Below, one piece after another: positions 27,379 through 37,186 of a stretch of 64,000 bases of DNA. The DNA is from G020354785 sp964521285 (GTDB taxonomy: Bacteria; Bacteroidota; Bacteroidia; Bacteroidales; UBA10428). Position numbers and translations under genes: made by a program. Location: NCBI GenBank assembly GCA_964521285.1, contig CAZFQS010000008.1, positions 62,001 to 126,000 on the forward strand. The letters are read 5' to 3'. Position 1 is the stretch's first letter, and every line of letters begins with the position of its first letter. A model generated the notes under the pieces. It worked only from the letters and a program-made list of their open reading frames with translations. It did not search any database and had not been told where the DNA came from.

Positions 27379-28287
27379 TTATATTAAACCAAGTATAGAA
27401 GTTATAATCGCTTGTCGGATGAAAACACCGTTTAATGCCTGTGTGAAATAATATGCCTTAGGATTAAGATCAACCTCTTTCTCTATCTCATTTACACGGG
27501 GTAACGGATGTAATACCCTCATATTCTCCTTTGTACTGGCTAAAAATTCATTCTTTAAAACATAAGCATTTTTTGTCCTTTCGTATTCAATAGGATCAGA
27601 AAACCTTTCTTTTTGTACTCTCGTCATATAGATGATATCAGCTTTTGATATAATATCAGTAAAGTCTTTATGTTCATAATATTTCAGCCCTTGATTTTCC
27701 AGAAATAGCTTATATCCCTCTGGCAATTTAAGCTCGTCCGGGGAAATAAAGTTGAAAGTAGTATCAAACTTAGACATTGCCATAAGAAGTGAATGAACGG
27801 TACGCCCATATTTCAAATCACCGACCATAAAAATATTCAAGTTATCAAGTGTGCCCTGGGTTTTTCTGATAGAATATAAATCCAGCAATGTTTGTGTAGG
27901 GTGCTGATTAGCCCCATCGCCCGCATTAATTACTGGTACACTTGTAATTTCACTTGCATATCGTGCACTACCCTCCAGTGGATGGCGCATAACTATCAGG
28001 TCACAGTAATTGCTGACAATTCTTATCGTGTCATACAAGGTTTCACCCTTGGTAATACTTGATGAATGAGTGTCACTGAAACCTATTACTTTCCCACCAA
28101 GCTTATTTACAGCACTATCAAAACTCAGCCTGGTCCTTGTTGAGGGTTCAAAAAAAAGACTGGCAATAACTTTTCCCTGCAGAAGATTTTGAACAGGTTT
28201 GTTTTCAAATATCTCAGCCAGGTCTAAAATTTTTATGTATTCCTCCTTGGTATAATCATTTATAGATACAAGACTTTTACCTTTCAT
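27379..28287 (-). CDS. pyrB: Aspartate carbamoyltransferase catalytic subunit
   Basis: 302 residues. It joins carbamoyl phosphate and aspartate, the first committed step of pyrimidine synthesis. FFEPSTRTRLSF holds the carbamoyl-phosphate-binding STRTR (49-53); AGDGANQHPTQTLLDL and HPLPRVNEI are the other conserved blocks. The pairing with pyrI indicates the regulated dodecamer type. No attenuator-like leader is visible upstream. Confidence 0.97.
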   Translation of the reverse strand: MKGKSLVSINDYTKEEYIKILDLAEIFENKPVQNLLQGKVIASLFFEPSTRTRLSFDSAVNKLGGKVIGFSDTHSSSITKGETLYDTIRIVSNYCDLIVMRHPLEGSARYASEITSVPVINAGDGANQHPTQTLLDLYSIRKTQGTLDNLNIFMVGDLKYGRTVHSLLMAMSKFDTTFNFISPDELKLPEGYKLFLENQGLKYYEHKDFTDIISKADIIYMTRVQKERFSDPIEYERTKNAYVLKNEFLASTKENMRVLHPLPRVNEIEKEVDLNPKAYYFTQALNGVFIRQAIITSILGLI

Positions 28288-28387
28288 TATTCAAAAGGAT
28301 TTTGCAGTTTATTATTAGTAAATATATGTAAGAAATATATCTAAGTAAATATTTGTTGATATAAAATTAAAACTTTTTATTTTGATC

Positions 28388-28990
28388 TCATATGGCAACT
28401 ACTTCCACAGAGCTTATTCTTTCAAGCCGGGAAATTATACTTTTTTCTTTGCTCACTTTAATTCTGGTTATAATAGAGCAATGCTGATCAAATTCATAGT
28501 CTGTTTTGCTTAATTTTTCTTTATCCAGGATTTTCAATACTGCACTTATTACATTATAATTAAAATTTATTTTATATAGCCTGTCAACATCCTTAACAAT
28601 AATTTCAGCATTTGACAGCATATCAGCAGCAGCAGATTTATATGCTTTTATTAAACCACCTTTACCCAGGAGTGTTCCTCCAAAGTATCTCACAACAATA
28701 ATCAGGATGTTTGTTAAGTTATTTGAAATAATCTGCCCGTAAATAGGTTTCCCTGCGGTATTAACAGGCTCACCGTCATCATTAATCCGGGATATTTCAT
28801 TTGTTGTACCTATCCGGTATGCATAACTACAGTGTCTTGCATCATGGTATTTTTTCCTGGTTTCAGATATTATTTTTTTTATTTCTTCTTCAGAAGAAAC
28901 AGGAAAGCCAAACGCAAGGAATTTACTCCCCTTAATTTTATATAATCCTTCTGCTTTGCCGGATATTGTGCGAAAGGTATCTTCTGTCAT
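28388..28990 (-). CDS. YigZ/IMPACT (UPF0029) family protein
   Basis: 200 residues from the ATG at 28988-28990 (MTEDTFRTISGKAEG). A further ATG at 29011 would add seven residues, but it lies inside the dnaA terminator hairpin, so the inner start is preferred. Family blocks: SKFLAFGFPVSSEEEI, DARHCSYAYRIG, NDDGEPVNTAGKPI and IIVVRYFGGTLLGKGGLIKAYKSAA. Homologues are related to the IMPACT translation regulator; the bacterial role is not settled. Confidence 0.92.
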   Translation of the reverse strand: MTEDTFRTISGKAEGLYKIKGSKFLAFGFPVSSEEEIKKIISETRKKYHDARHCSYAYRIGTTNEISRINDDGEPVNTAGKPIYGQIISNNLTNILIIVVRYFGGTLLGKGGLIKAYKSAAADMLSNAEIIVKDVDRLYKINFNYNVISAVLKILDKEKLSKTDYEFDQHCSIITRIKVSKEKSIISRLERISSVEVVAI

Positions 28991-28994
28991 AAGA

Positions 28995-29028
28995 TAAAAA
29001 AACAGGTTCATATAGCTGAACCTGTTTT
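28995..29028 (-). terminator. Rho-independent terminator after dnaA
   Basis: Perfect 12-bp stem (28999-29010 with 29017-29028) and six-base loop, followed on the minus strand by a T run. It lies 13 bases after the dnaA stop and covers the outermost possible YigZ start codon. Confidence 0.88.
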
Positions 29029-29041
29029 CCTGGGTTTAATT

Positions 29042-30463
29042 TCAGAATTTCAACTTTTTCTCTATATCTTCAATCTGACTTCGGAAATGTTTATCAGTGT
29101 CAATGAGGTTATTTACTGTTTTGCATGCATGTAATACTGTTGCATGGTCTTTACCTCCTATTTGAGAACCAATAGTTGCCAGAGAAGATTTAGTCAGGTT
29201 TTTCGAAAAAAACATTGCAACCTGACGGGCCTGGACTATTTCTCTCTTTCGGGTTTTTGACTGTATGGCATCAATGCCAATGTCAAAATAATTACAAACA
29301 ACCTTCTGGATATAGTCGATTGACACTTCACGCTTGGTATTCTTTATCAGCTTATCTATCATCTCTTTTGCCAAATCAAGCGTAATTTCTTTCTTATTAA
29401 GAGTAGATTGTGCCAGTAATGAGATCAGTGCTCCCTCAAGTTCTCTTATATTATCTGTTATTTGCGTGGCAATGTATTCAATGACCTCTTCCGGGAGTTC
29501 AATGCCATCTTTATATGTCTTTTGCCTTAAAATAGCTATTCTTGTTTCATAATCCGGAATTTGCAAATCAGCGGATAATCCCCATTTAAATCTCGATAAT
29601 AGGCGCTGTTCCAACCCCTGTAGTTCTACAGGCGGCTTGTCTGAAGTTAATATTAACTGCTTGCCTGATTGATGCATATGATTAAAAATGTGAAAAAAGG
29701 TATCCTGAGTTTTTTCCTTTCCGGCAAATTCATGAACATCATCAATAATCAATACATCTATCATCTGGTAGAAGTGCAGAAAATCATTCTTATTATTGTT
29801 TCTTATGGATTCTACAAATTGAGTCTGAAATTTGTTGGCATTAACATACAGCACCGTTTTGTCAGGAAACTTTTTCTTAATCTCAATACCTATAGCTTGT
29901 GTGAGATGTGTTTTTCCTAATCCTGAATCACCGTATATAAGCAAAGGGTTAAATGCTGTACCTCCCGGATTATTGGCCACGGCATATCCGGCAGATCTGG
30001 CCAATCGATTGCATTCACCTTCAACAAAATTCTCAAAAGAATTGTCCGGATTTAAATGAGGATCAACATTCAGCTTCTTTATTCCCGGAATAATAAAAGG
30101 ATTTTTTATAGCATTTTCTTCAATGTTTAACGGGACACTAAGAGGTTTATTTTTTAACTCTGTTTTGTTCTGAGTAGGAAGTTTCACTGTATACGGACGT
30201 GAATTGGAATAGCTGGAATTCTCCATTACTATGCTATATTCCAGCTTGGCATCATATCCAAGTTCTTTTCTCAGAGTCTTACTGATAATCTCAATATATT
30301 TTTCTTCTAAATACTCATAGAAAAACGGACTTGGAACCTGGATGGTCAATACCTTATTTTCCAATCTCAAGGGAACTATGGGCTCAAACCATGTTCTGAA
30401 GCTTATTGAAGGAACGTTGTCTTTGATAATTTTTAAACAATTATTCCAGACTTCCTTATACAT
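29042..30463 (-). CDS. dnaA: Chromosomal replication initiator DnaA
   Basis: 473 residues. Domain I (SFRTWFEPIVPL), a variable linker (about 85-140), an AAA+ domain with Walker A YGDSGLGKT (177-185), Walker B VLIIDDVHE, sensor regions LTSDKPP and LEQRLLSRFKWG, and the DNA-binding domain IV signature IGGKDHATVLHA. It starts replication by melting oriC. The upstream gap (30464-30807) is very AT-rich, but I see no DnaA box there, so oriC may be elsewhere. Confidence 0.98.
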   Translation of the reverse strand: MYKEVWNNCLKIIKDNVPSISFRTWFEPIVPLRLENKVLTIQVPSPFFYEYLEEKYIEIISKTLRKELGYDAKLEYSIVMENSSYSNSRPYTVKLPTQNKTELKNKPLSVPLNIEENAIKNPFIIPGIKKLNVDPHLNPDNSFENFVEGECNRLARSAGYAVANNPGGTAFNPLLIYGDSGLGKTHLTQAIGIEIKKKFPDKTVLYVNANKFQTQFVESIRNNNKNDFLHFYQMIDVLIIDDVHEFAGKEKTQDTFFHIFNHMHQSGKQLILTSDKPPVELQGLEQRLLSRFKWGLSADLQIPDYETRIAILRQKTYKDGIELPEEVIEYIATQITDNIRELEGALISLLAQSTLNKKEITLDLAKEMIDKLIKNTKREVSIDYIQKVVCNYFDIGIDAIQSKTRKREIVQARQVAMFFSKNLTKSSLATIGSQIGGKDHATVLHACKTVNNLIDTDKHFRSQIEDIEKKLKF

Positions 30464-30807
30464 TTTTTTAATATTTTAAGTTTTAGGTATTTATAATTTT
30501 GGAAGCATATTTATTTTCTATTAGCAATATGTTGAAAAAAATATTAAAAAAAAAATATATTTTCTATTGACTTTAATAATAAAAAGATATTGATTTTATT
30601 ATCAGAATATTAAAATTTAAAAAAAATAAAAAAAAACGTAATGTACTGAATATCAATATATATAATAATAGTTATTTTAATAAATTGTTAATTAACCATT
30701 TAATGAACCTTAATTGAAGCTTAAGTTAATTTTTATAGTCTAAGTTAATTTAGACTTTGTTTAAATTGAAAATTTTATAAACTTCCAGAAATAATTAACC
30801 GAATATT
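30464..30807. other. AT-rich gap upstream of dnaA
   Basis: 344 bases, nearly all A and T, between mlaD-like and dnaA genes that point the same way. It contains an inverted repeat AGTCTAA-N6-TTAGACT (30737-30756) and a repeated TAAGTTAATTT. No TTATCCACA-like box and no clear minus-strand promoter can be seen. It could hold dnaA regulatory sites. Confidence 0.35.
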
Positions 30808-31752
30808 TTAATCAGATTTTTTTTGTTCCTTTTTGCTGCCAAAAAGTGAGAAATGTACATATCTTTTAGGATGTTCTTTCAGATCCTTTAATAAAATATC
30901 AAGGTTCTCAGAAGCATTTTTTAAATTCTGATAAAGAGTATCATTGTGTATTAACATACCAAAAGTACCTTGTCCACTATTTATTTTTTCAAGAATTTCA
31001 GTTGTTTCCTCTACTGTTTTATTGGTATTATATATAGTGGCTTTTATTTCTGATTTGGCTAATGAATCCGAAAAAGCGGACAGGTTTACCAGCAGTGAAG
31101 ACAGTTCTTTACTCTTACTTTTGAGGCTATAAGTTATTTCTGCAAGATTATCAAGACTTCTTGTAATGTTACCATTTGAATTCAAAGAGCTGCTAAAACC
31201 TGTAGTAATACTGTCAATATTTGCAATAGTATGCTGAAGATTAGCCTGTGCAGTTTTATTAAAGATTTGCTTAATAACAGTAAGTACAGAATCAATATTA
31301 GCTATAGTTTGTTCAGCCTGAAACTTTATGGGGTCAATTATTTCTGACATTCCTTTATCCAGAGCTCCTGTTATTGTGTCTCCGGGTCTGCATATTACAC
31401 TGCTATCACTTAAAATCAGATTTATATCCTTAATCTCTGAAATCATGCTTGAGCTTGTAATTAAGGCAACAGAATTTTTAGGAATGTTTACTTTTTCTTC
31501 CAGTGCAAACCTCACGGCTATTTTACCGGGATTTTTCCTGTCAAAATGAATTTCTCTTACATTCCCCACTTTATAGCCATTTAAATAAACAACCCCTGAT
31601 TCAATCAATCCTTCAATATTATCATAAATAACATAGTATTCATCAATTGATTTGAATATATTAATACCTTTTAAAAAATTTAGTCCCCAGAAAAAGCCTA
31701 CGAGTGTTATTAGTGCAATAATGCCAATCTTTACTTCTTTAGATATTTTCAT
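30808..31752 (-). CDS. MlaD/MCE family protein
   Basis: 314 residues with one N-terminal transmembrane helix (about 8-28). The MCE domain follows (about 38-115): YYVIYDNIEGLIESGVVYLNGYKVGNVREI is the diagnostic stretch. The C-terminal half is helical. MCE proteins form rings that move lipids between membranes. It starts 16 bases after the amidase gene. The usual MlaE/MlaF partners are not next to it here. Confidence 0.9.
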   Translation of the reverse strand: MKISKEVKIGIIALITLVGFFWGLNFLKGINIFKSIDEYYVIYDNIEGLIESGVVYLNGYKVGNVREIHFDRKNPGKIAVRFALEEKVNIPKNSVALITSSSMISEIKDINLILSDSSVICRPGDTITGALDKGMSEIIDPIKFQAEQTIANIDSVLTVIKQIFNKTAQANLQHTIANIDSITTGFSSSLNSNGNITRSLDNLAEITYSLKSKSKELSSLLVNLSAFSDSLAKSEIKATIYNTNKTVEETTEILEKINSGQGTFGMLIHNDTLYQNLKNASENLDILLKDLKEHPKRYVHFSLFGSKKEQKKSD

Positions 31753-31768
31753 ATTTTATAATTTTCTG

Positions 31769-33013
31769 TCAGTTATTCTTTAATTCTTTTAGTGCTTTAC
31801 TCAAAGGGATAATTTTATCCTCTTTAACTGCAATTACAAATGCATCCGGAAACCGGGGTTTAACAGATTTACTGTACTCAACTATTTCCTCATAAGTTTG
31901 TTTTTTCCCTACTGCATATTTATAAATATCTGATATATAAAATTCCTGTATTTCGCTAAAATTTTCAAAAACATCGGAATTCAGGGGTATACGATGGGTT
32001 GAAGCTGTTATCTGAACCTTAAAGAAAATATCCGGATTACGTTTTACAATTTTATAAGAATTATCTTCTGAACTATCTGAATCCCGTGCGGGATTCTCTT
32101 TGTTATCCGGATTTATTGTTTCATCTTCATTGGACTCATAAGAAAGACTATCATAATAGTGAAGCCCGCTTGAATTATTTAGTTGAGTAATAATATTTCC
32201 TGATTCGATTGTATTTTTATATTCTTTGAATGCCCTGAATATTGCAGAAGCAATATAATCCTGCCCGGCCTCTGAAATTAAATACTGTTCTTCGACAGGA
32301 TTAGTCAGGAATCCAACTTCTATTAATACAGCCGGCATCGCCGATTGTGCTAAAACCAGCAATCCCTGTTGTTTCACGCCCCTGTCCTTTCTCTGTGCTC
32401 TTTCTCTGAACTGATCCTGTACATACTTGGCAAAGTTTATACTATGACCAAAATATACCTTTTGCATAAGAGCCAGCATTATATAAGTCTCAGGTGAATG
32501 GGGATCGAATCCTTCATATCTTGTAGAGTAATCATCCTCAAGAAGAATAACAGAGTTTTCACGTTTTGCAACTTCAAAATTCTCTTCTGCTCTATGAAGT
32601 CCAAGAACAAATGTTTCTGTGCCATAGGCATCATCCTTTCCGGGCATACCATTTGCATGTATGGAAATATATAAATCAGCATTATGCGAATTTGCTATAT
32701 TGGCTCTTTCATGAAGCGGAACATATTCATCTGTTGTACGTGTATATATTACTTTTACATTTGCCAGCCTTGTTTGGATATATTCACCAAGTTTAAGGGC
32801 AATAGATAATACTATATCTTTTTCATTTGCATATATGCCGGATGTCCCGGGATCCTTACCCCCATGTCCGGGATCAATGACGATAGTGTCTACCCTGTAA
32901 TCGTCATTATGCAGGTTGCTTTGTCCTGAGATTAACAAAATAATGGAAAAAAATGCAAGAATAGTCGCAATTGAACGTTTACTGATAATTATGCTTATTT
33001 TTTTTTTATACAT
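31769..33013 (-). CDS. N-acetylmuramoyl-L-alanine amidase
   Basis: 414 residues from the ATG at 33011-33013 (MYKKKISIIISKRS); an upstream TTG is rejected. A signal/anchor helix lies at about 15-30. The Amidase_3 domain has VIDPGHGGKDPGTSG (zinc His), a KDIVLSIALKLGE segment (zinc Glu from NEKD), ISIHANG (zinc His) and AVLIEVGFLTNPVEE with the catalytic Glu. It removes stem peptides from glycan strands, mainly for daughter-cell separation. The C-terminal 110 residues resemble a SPOR-like domain (FFKVQITASTHRIPL). Neighbours lptD and the MCE gene make this an envelope cluster. Confidence 0.93.
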   Translation of the reverse strand: MYKKKISIIISKRSIATILAFFSIILLISGQSNLHNDDYRVDTIVIDPGHGGKDPGTSGIYANEKDIVLSIALKLGEYIQTRLANVKVIYTRTTDEYVPLHERANIANSHNADLYISIHANGMPGKDDAYGTETFVLGLHRAEENFEVAKRENSVILLEDDYSTRYEGFDPHSPETYIMLALMQKVYFGHSINFAKYVQDQFRERAQRKDRGVKQQGLLVLAQSAMPAVLIEVGFLTNPVEEQYLISEAGQDYIASAIFRAFKEYKNTIESGNIITQLNNSSGLHYYDSLSYESNEDETINPDNKENPARDSDSSEDNSYKIVKRNPDIFFKVQITASTHRIPLNSDVFENFSEIQEFYISDIYKYAVGKKQTYEEIVEYSKSVKPRFPDAFVIAVKEDKIIPLSKALKELKNN

Positions 33014-33210
33014 TCGAAAAACGTATAATTTATTAGTTTTACAGCTTTCTCTATTATAATACTTGTGCAAAAATAGTACTAATACTTGTTAAAATCTCGA
33101 ATTATTTTTAAAGAATTTATCTTAAAATGTTTAAAACACAGATTGGCAAACATTATTAAACAAAATTAATTGTTAAAAAAATATGGGGTAATTTTAAAGC
33201 AATAATTAGA

Positions 33211-35955
33211 ATGAATGGAGATATTATAATTTTGAGGAACCAATTGCATAATATATTGAAACTGATTTTTACTATTGAATTTTTTTTTATTACATATTTT
33301 ATTTGTAAGGCACAGGACAAAATTCCCTCTAATGATATAATACTGTTAAACAGGCCGGACAGTATTTCTCAATTCAGCATTAAAACAGATGTGGATACAA
33401 TACCAATAGACAGACTGGACAGTCTTGCTCAATTCAGCACTAAAACAGATGTGGATACAACATTACCGGGGATTAAGAAACCCAAAAAGAGCCCTATTGA
33501 ATCAGAAGTCCATTATAATTCATTAGATTCATTTAAGATCTCACTGGCAGAACAGAAAGTGTATTTATACGGTGAAGCTCAGGTAAATTATCAGAATATT
33601 GAGCTAAAGGCAGACTATATTGAATTTGACATGACAAATAATGTTGTAATGGCCACGAGCCTTTCTGATACTGCCGGAAAACCAACCGGTAAACCTGTTT
33701 TTAAGCAGGGTGACGAGACTTTCCGGTCCGATACATTAAAATATAACTTTGATACAAAGAAAGGTGTTATAAAGTACATATTTACTCAGCAGGGTGAAGG
33801 ATACCTGCACAGTAAGCAGACCAAGCGGCTGGAAAGTGGGCATATTCACATGAAAAGCGGAAAATATACTACATGTGATGCGGAGCATCCTCATTTTTAT
33901 ATTGGATTAACCAGAGCCATTGTGATCCCTGAAAAAAAGATAATTAGCGGTCCTGCCTATCTTGTTATGGAAGACATCCCGTTACCGCTATTTTTGCCTT
34001 TTGGTTTTTTTCCCAATACAAAAGAAAGATCTTCAGGGTTAATAATCCCTACATATGGTTATGAACAAAGACGCGGACTATATTTACGAAACGGAGGATG
34101 GTATTTTGTACTCAGTGATTATTTTGATCTAAGTGTTATGGGTGATGTATATTCTCATGGTACCTGGGGTATCAGCACCTCTTCAAGATATGTCAAGCGC
34201 TATAAATTTACCGGTAATTTCAGCTCCAGATTTTACTTTAATAAGATAGAAACTGAGAATCCGGTTGCAACAAAATCAAGAGATTATTCAATACGATGGA
34301 GTCATACTCAGAGTCCCAAGGCAAACCCCACTCGTACATTTTCGGCAAGCGTAAATCTTTCATCCTCCCAGTATGATAAAAATCACAGTTATGATATGGG
34401 TGAATATGTGACAAATACAAAAAGCTCGAGTGTAGCTTTTTCTAAAAGGTGGCCAGGGACACCATTTAATCTGGCTGCAAGTTTAAATCACTCTCAAAAC
34501 AGCTTGAACAATACTGTTAATATGAATCTCCCGAAGGTATCATTTAATATGAGCCGGATTTATCCTTTCAGATTCGGGAAAAGCAGTGGTAAGTTTAAGT
34601 GGTTTGAGAATATACAGATGAGCTACTCGGCAAATTTTGAAAACCGGATAAGTGCAATTGATTCAACCTTATTTACAAGTAGTACTCTGGAGAATATGAA
34701 AAACGGGTTTAAGCATTCAATACCTTTCTCCATGGCAAATCTGAAACTCTTTAATCTGATAAATATTAATCCCTCATTAAGCTATAATGGTGTTTTATAC
34801 GGAAGTCAGATTAGTAAGGCGGTTCCTGATACTGCTTTTTATTACGGAGGAACAGGAGGTTTGATAGTAGATACAATCAGGGGATTAAGTTACGCACATG
34901 CTATTATTCCGTCAATAAGTTTTTCGGCAAATCCGAAAATTTATGGTATGGTTCAGTCTGCCCGTGAAGAATCATATTTTATGGCTCTAAGGCACGTAAT
35001 TACGCCATCTGCAAGTTTTAATTTTACACCTGATATTTCGAGCATAATGCCAGATTATTACAGGACCTTAAAATATCCTAAGTCTGTGACAATACCCCCG
35101 GAAGAATACGAGTATTCAATATATGAAAATTACATATACGGCACTCCTGTCCCAACAGGCAAGAGTGGTTCTGTAAACCTGGGTCTCAGTAATACAGTGG
35201 AATTAAAAGTAAGACCAAAAAATGATACAACGGGAACACCAAAGAAAATCAAATTAATTGAAAATCTTAATTTTTCTGCTAATTATAATCCTTTTAAAGA
35301 TGATAAAAGATGGTCCAATATAAATATGACAGGTTCCACCAGATTATTGGAAAATAAGATCAACCTCAGATTCAACAGTACTTTTAGTCCTTATACCCTG
35401 GATTCTATGGGAAGAGAAACAAATTTGTACCTGATAAAGGAATCCGGGAAAATTGCAAGGCTTGTCAGAGCAGGATTTGATATAAGTATGTCATTCAGGT
35501 CGACTGCCGGAGGTAAAAAACAGGAAGAAGAAAAAGAAGAGGAAGAGGAGGTAACAGCAAGAACTCCGGGACTTTTTCCCGAGTATGAGGGTTATTATTC
35601 CGGTGATTATGTTGACTTCAGTGTACCATGGAGTTTATCGGTTAATTATAACTGGTCTTATTCGAAAGCCGGACTGGCCAGTTCAAAGTCTATTATACAG
35701 ACAGTCCGCTTATCAGGCGATATTAGTCTGACTAAAAAGTGGAAAATAGGAGGCAATACCGGGTATGATTTTGAAAAAAAGAAAATGACTGTAACTAATT
35801 TAAATTTGCACAGGGATTTGCATTGCTGGGAAATGCGGTTTGCCATAGTGCCTTTTGGCCCTCACAGGCACTATTCGTTTACTATTAATGCCAAATCCTC
35901 AATTCTTCGTGATTTGAAATATGATAAAAAGAAGAACTGGTATGATTATATGTAG
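33211..35955 (+). CDS. lptD: LptD-like LPS transport/assembly protein
   Basis: 914 residues. A signal peptide ends near CKAQ. An OstA-type jellyroll region (about 110-250) has KVYLYGEAQVNYQNIELKAD and TCDAEHPHFYIGLTRA. A large beta-barrel part carries LPFGFFPNTKERSSGLIIPTYG. It should insert lipopolysaccharide into the outer leaflet. Residues 48-87 hold two copies of a 20-residue unit (RPDSISQFSIKTDVDT and RLDSLAQFSTKTDVDT), from a 60-bp duplication. An acidic EEEKEEEEEV loop lies near residue 775. It is divergent from the amidase gene, a common arrangement in Bacteroidota. Confidence 0.9.
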   Translation: MNGDIIILRNQLHNILKLIFTIEFFFITYFICKAQDKIPSNDIILLNRPDSISQFSIKTDVDTIPIDRLDSLAQFSTKTDVDTTLPGIKKPKKSPIESEVHYNSLDSFKISLAEQKVYLYGEAQVNYQNIELKADYIEFDMTNNVVMATSLSDTAGKPTGKPVFKQGDETFRSDTLKYNFDTKKGVIKYIFTQQGEGYLHSKQTKRLESGHIHMKSGKYTTCDAEHPHFYIGLTRAIVIPEKKIISGPAYLVMEDIPLPLFLPFGFFPNTKERSSGLIIPTYGYEQRRGLYLRNGGWYFVLSDYFDLSVMGDVYSHGTWGISTSSRYVKRYKFTGNFSSRFYFNKIETENPVATKSRDYSIRWSHTQSPKANPTRTFSASVNLSSSQYDKNHSYDMGEYVTNTKSSSVAFSKRWPGTPFNLAASLNHSQNSLNNTVNMNLPKVSFNMSRIYPFRFGKSSGKFKWFENIQMSYSANFENRISAIDSTLFTSSTLENMKNGFKHSIPFSMANLKLFNLININPSLSYNGVLYGSQISKAVPDTAFYYGGTGGLIVDTIRGLSYAHAIIPSISFSANPKIYGMVQSAREESYFMALRHVITPSASFNFTPDISSIMPDYYRTLKYPKSVTIPPEEYEYSIYENYIYGTPVPTGKSGSVNLGLSNTVELKVRPKNDTTGTPKKIKLIENLNFSANYNPFKDDKRWSNINMTGSTRLLENKINLRFNSTFSPYTLDSMGRETNLYLIKESGKIARLVRAGFDISMSFRSTAGGKKQEEEKEEEEEVTARTPGLFPEYEGYYSGDYVDFSVPWSLSVNYNWSYSKAGLASSKSIIQTVRLSGDISLTKKWKIGGNTGYDFEKKKMTVTNLNLHRDLHCWEMRFAIVPFGPHRHYSFTINAKSSILRDLKYDKKKNWYDYM
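33352..33471. repeat. 60-bp in-frame tandem duplication in lptD
   Basis: 33352-33411 and 33412-33471 are two 60-base copies with scattered substitutions, best conserved over the middle 40 bases. They encode a 20-residue repeat just after the signal peptide, in a linker before the jellyroll domain. Confidence 0.85.
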
Positions 35956-36029
35956 TTTTTATTATATTAATACATAAAATAATTTATGTTGCAATTTAAG
36001 CTAAACAAAAACTTAAAAATATTAAACGG

Positions 36030-36410
36030 ATGAAACGTAGAATAATAGTTACTTCTAATGCTCCCAGTGCTATAGGTCCATACAGCCAGGCCGTCCAGGC
36101 CGGTAATACTGTTTATCTGAGCGGACAGATTCCATTGGATGCTTCAACAGGCAGAATTATTGGCGAAGATATTACCGAACAAACACATCAGGTAATGAAA
36201 AATATTGGTGAGATATTGAAAGCAGCAGGCTATAAATTTAAGGATGTTGTTAAGGCTACATGTTTACTGGCTGATATAAATGACTTTCAGAAAATGAATG
36301 ATGTATATGCAGAATATTTTTCCGAAAATTCACCTGCCAGGTCTACTTATGAAGTATCAAACTTACCCAGGGGAGTAAAGTTAGAAATTGAAACTACTGC
36401 AGTAAGATAA
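36030..36410 (+). CDS. ridA: RidA family reactive-intermediate deaminase
   Basis: 126 residues, full length. RidA hydrolyses enamine/imine intermediates released by PLP enzymes. Conserved blocks: APSAIGPYSQAVQAGNTVYLSGQIPLD, DVVKATCLLADINDF, and SPARSTYEVSNLPRGVKLEIE, which carries the substrate-binding Arg and catalytic-site Glu. It stands alone between lptD and the convergent ribosomal operon. Confidence 0.94.
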   Translation: MKRRIIVTSNAPSAIGPYSQAVQAGNTVYLSGQIPLDASTGRIIGEDITEQTHQVMKNIGEILKAAGYKFKDVVKATCLLADINDFQKMNDVYAEYFSENSPARSTYEVSNLPRGVKLEIETTAVR

Positions 36411-36453
36411 GGTTAATATAACAGATTTTGGATCTCTTGCTGAAACATAAGTT

Positions 36454-36900
36454 CTATTCGGCAATAATCTCAAAAGGTATTTCTGCCTCTACCTCTTTGT
36501 GCAATTTAACCAGTGCAGTATAATTTCCTACTTCTTTTATTAATTCTTCCTTAAAAGTAATATTCTTTCTGTCAATTGTATATCCTTTTTCTTTGAGAGC
36601 TTCAGCAATCTGTATAGTGTTAACAGATCCGAATATTTTTCCTTTTGAACTTGTTTTGGCTCCTATTGTTAATTTAAGCTCCTTTAGTTTTTCGGCTAAC
36701 TCCAGTGCTTCGTTTTTTATTTTCTCTTCTTTGTGAGCTTTTTGCCTGAGTATCTCAGTATGTGCTTTTTTAATTGACCGGGTTGCTCCTATTGCAAGAC
36801 CTTTGGGAATAAGATAATTTCGCGCGTAGCCATCCTTAACAACAACGATTTCGTCCTTATAACCCAAATTAGGGATATCCTGTTTAAGAATTATTTCCAT
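36454..36900 (-). CDS. rplI: 50S ribosomal protein L9
   Basis: 148 residues. The N-terminal RNA-binding domain has the signature YKDEIVVVKDGYARNYLIPKGLAI, then a long charged helix and the C-terminal domain (KIFGSVNTIQIAEALKEKG, and a final EIPFEIIAE). It is the last gene of rpsF-rpsR-rplI. Confidence 0.97.
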   Translation of the reverse strand: MEIILKQDIPNLGYKDEIVVVKDGYARNYLIPKGLAIGATRSIKKAHTEILRQKAHKEEKIKNEALELAEKLKELKLTIGAKTSSKGKIFGSVNTIQIAEALKEKGYTIDRKNITFKEELIKEVGNYTALVKLHKEVEAEIPFEIIAE

Positions 36901-36915
36901 GCTGTTTACTCCTGT

Positions 36916-37185
36916 TTATTTCAGTAGATCTGTAACATAAGGCAATAAAGCTATATGCCTGGCCCTTTTTACGGCTATAGCCAGCTTACGCTGATACTTT
37001 AAAGAATTTCCCGTAACTCTTCTGGGCAATATTTTACCCTGCTCATTGAGAAACCTTTTTAAGAATTCAGGATCTTTATAATCAATATATTTAATCCTGT
37101 TCTTCTTAAAACGGCAATATTTTACCTTCCTGATTTCTACTGCAGGGGGTGTTAAATATCTTATTTCTGATTGATTCTGGCTCAT
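36916..37185 (-). CDS. rpsR: 30S ribosomal protein S18
   Basis: 89 residues. Typical S18 features: KYCRFKKNRIKYIDYKDPEFLKRFLNEQGKILPRRVTG and AIKRARHIALLPY-like AVKRARHIALLPYV. S18 binds S6 on the 30S platform. It starts one base after the rpsF stop, so translation is probably coupled. Confidence 0.97.
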   Translation of the reverse strand: MSQNQSEIRYLTPPAVEIRKVKYCRFKKNRIKYIDYKDPEFLKRFLNEQGKILPRRVTGNSLKYQRKLAIAVKRARHIALLPYVTDLLK

Positions 37186-37186
37186 G

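Noticed and set aside
30494..30501. TAATTTTG promoter element on the plus strand
   Set aside because: Exact -7 match, but no -33 box and no plus-strand gene follows; expected by chance in such AT-rich DNA.
30464..30807. Chromosomal origin of replication next to dnaA
   Set aside because: Very AT-rich and well placed, but no DnaA box or box cluster could be found, so I list it only as an AT-rich gap.
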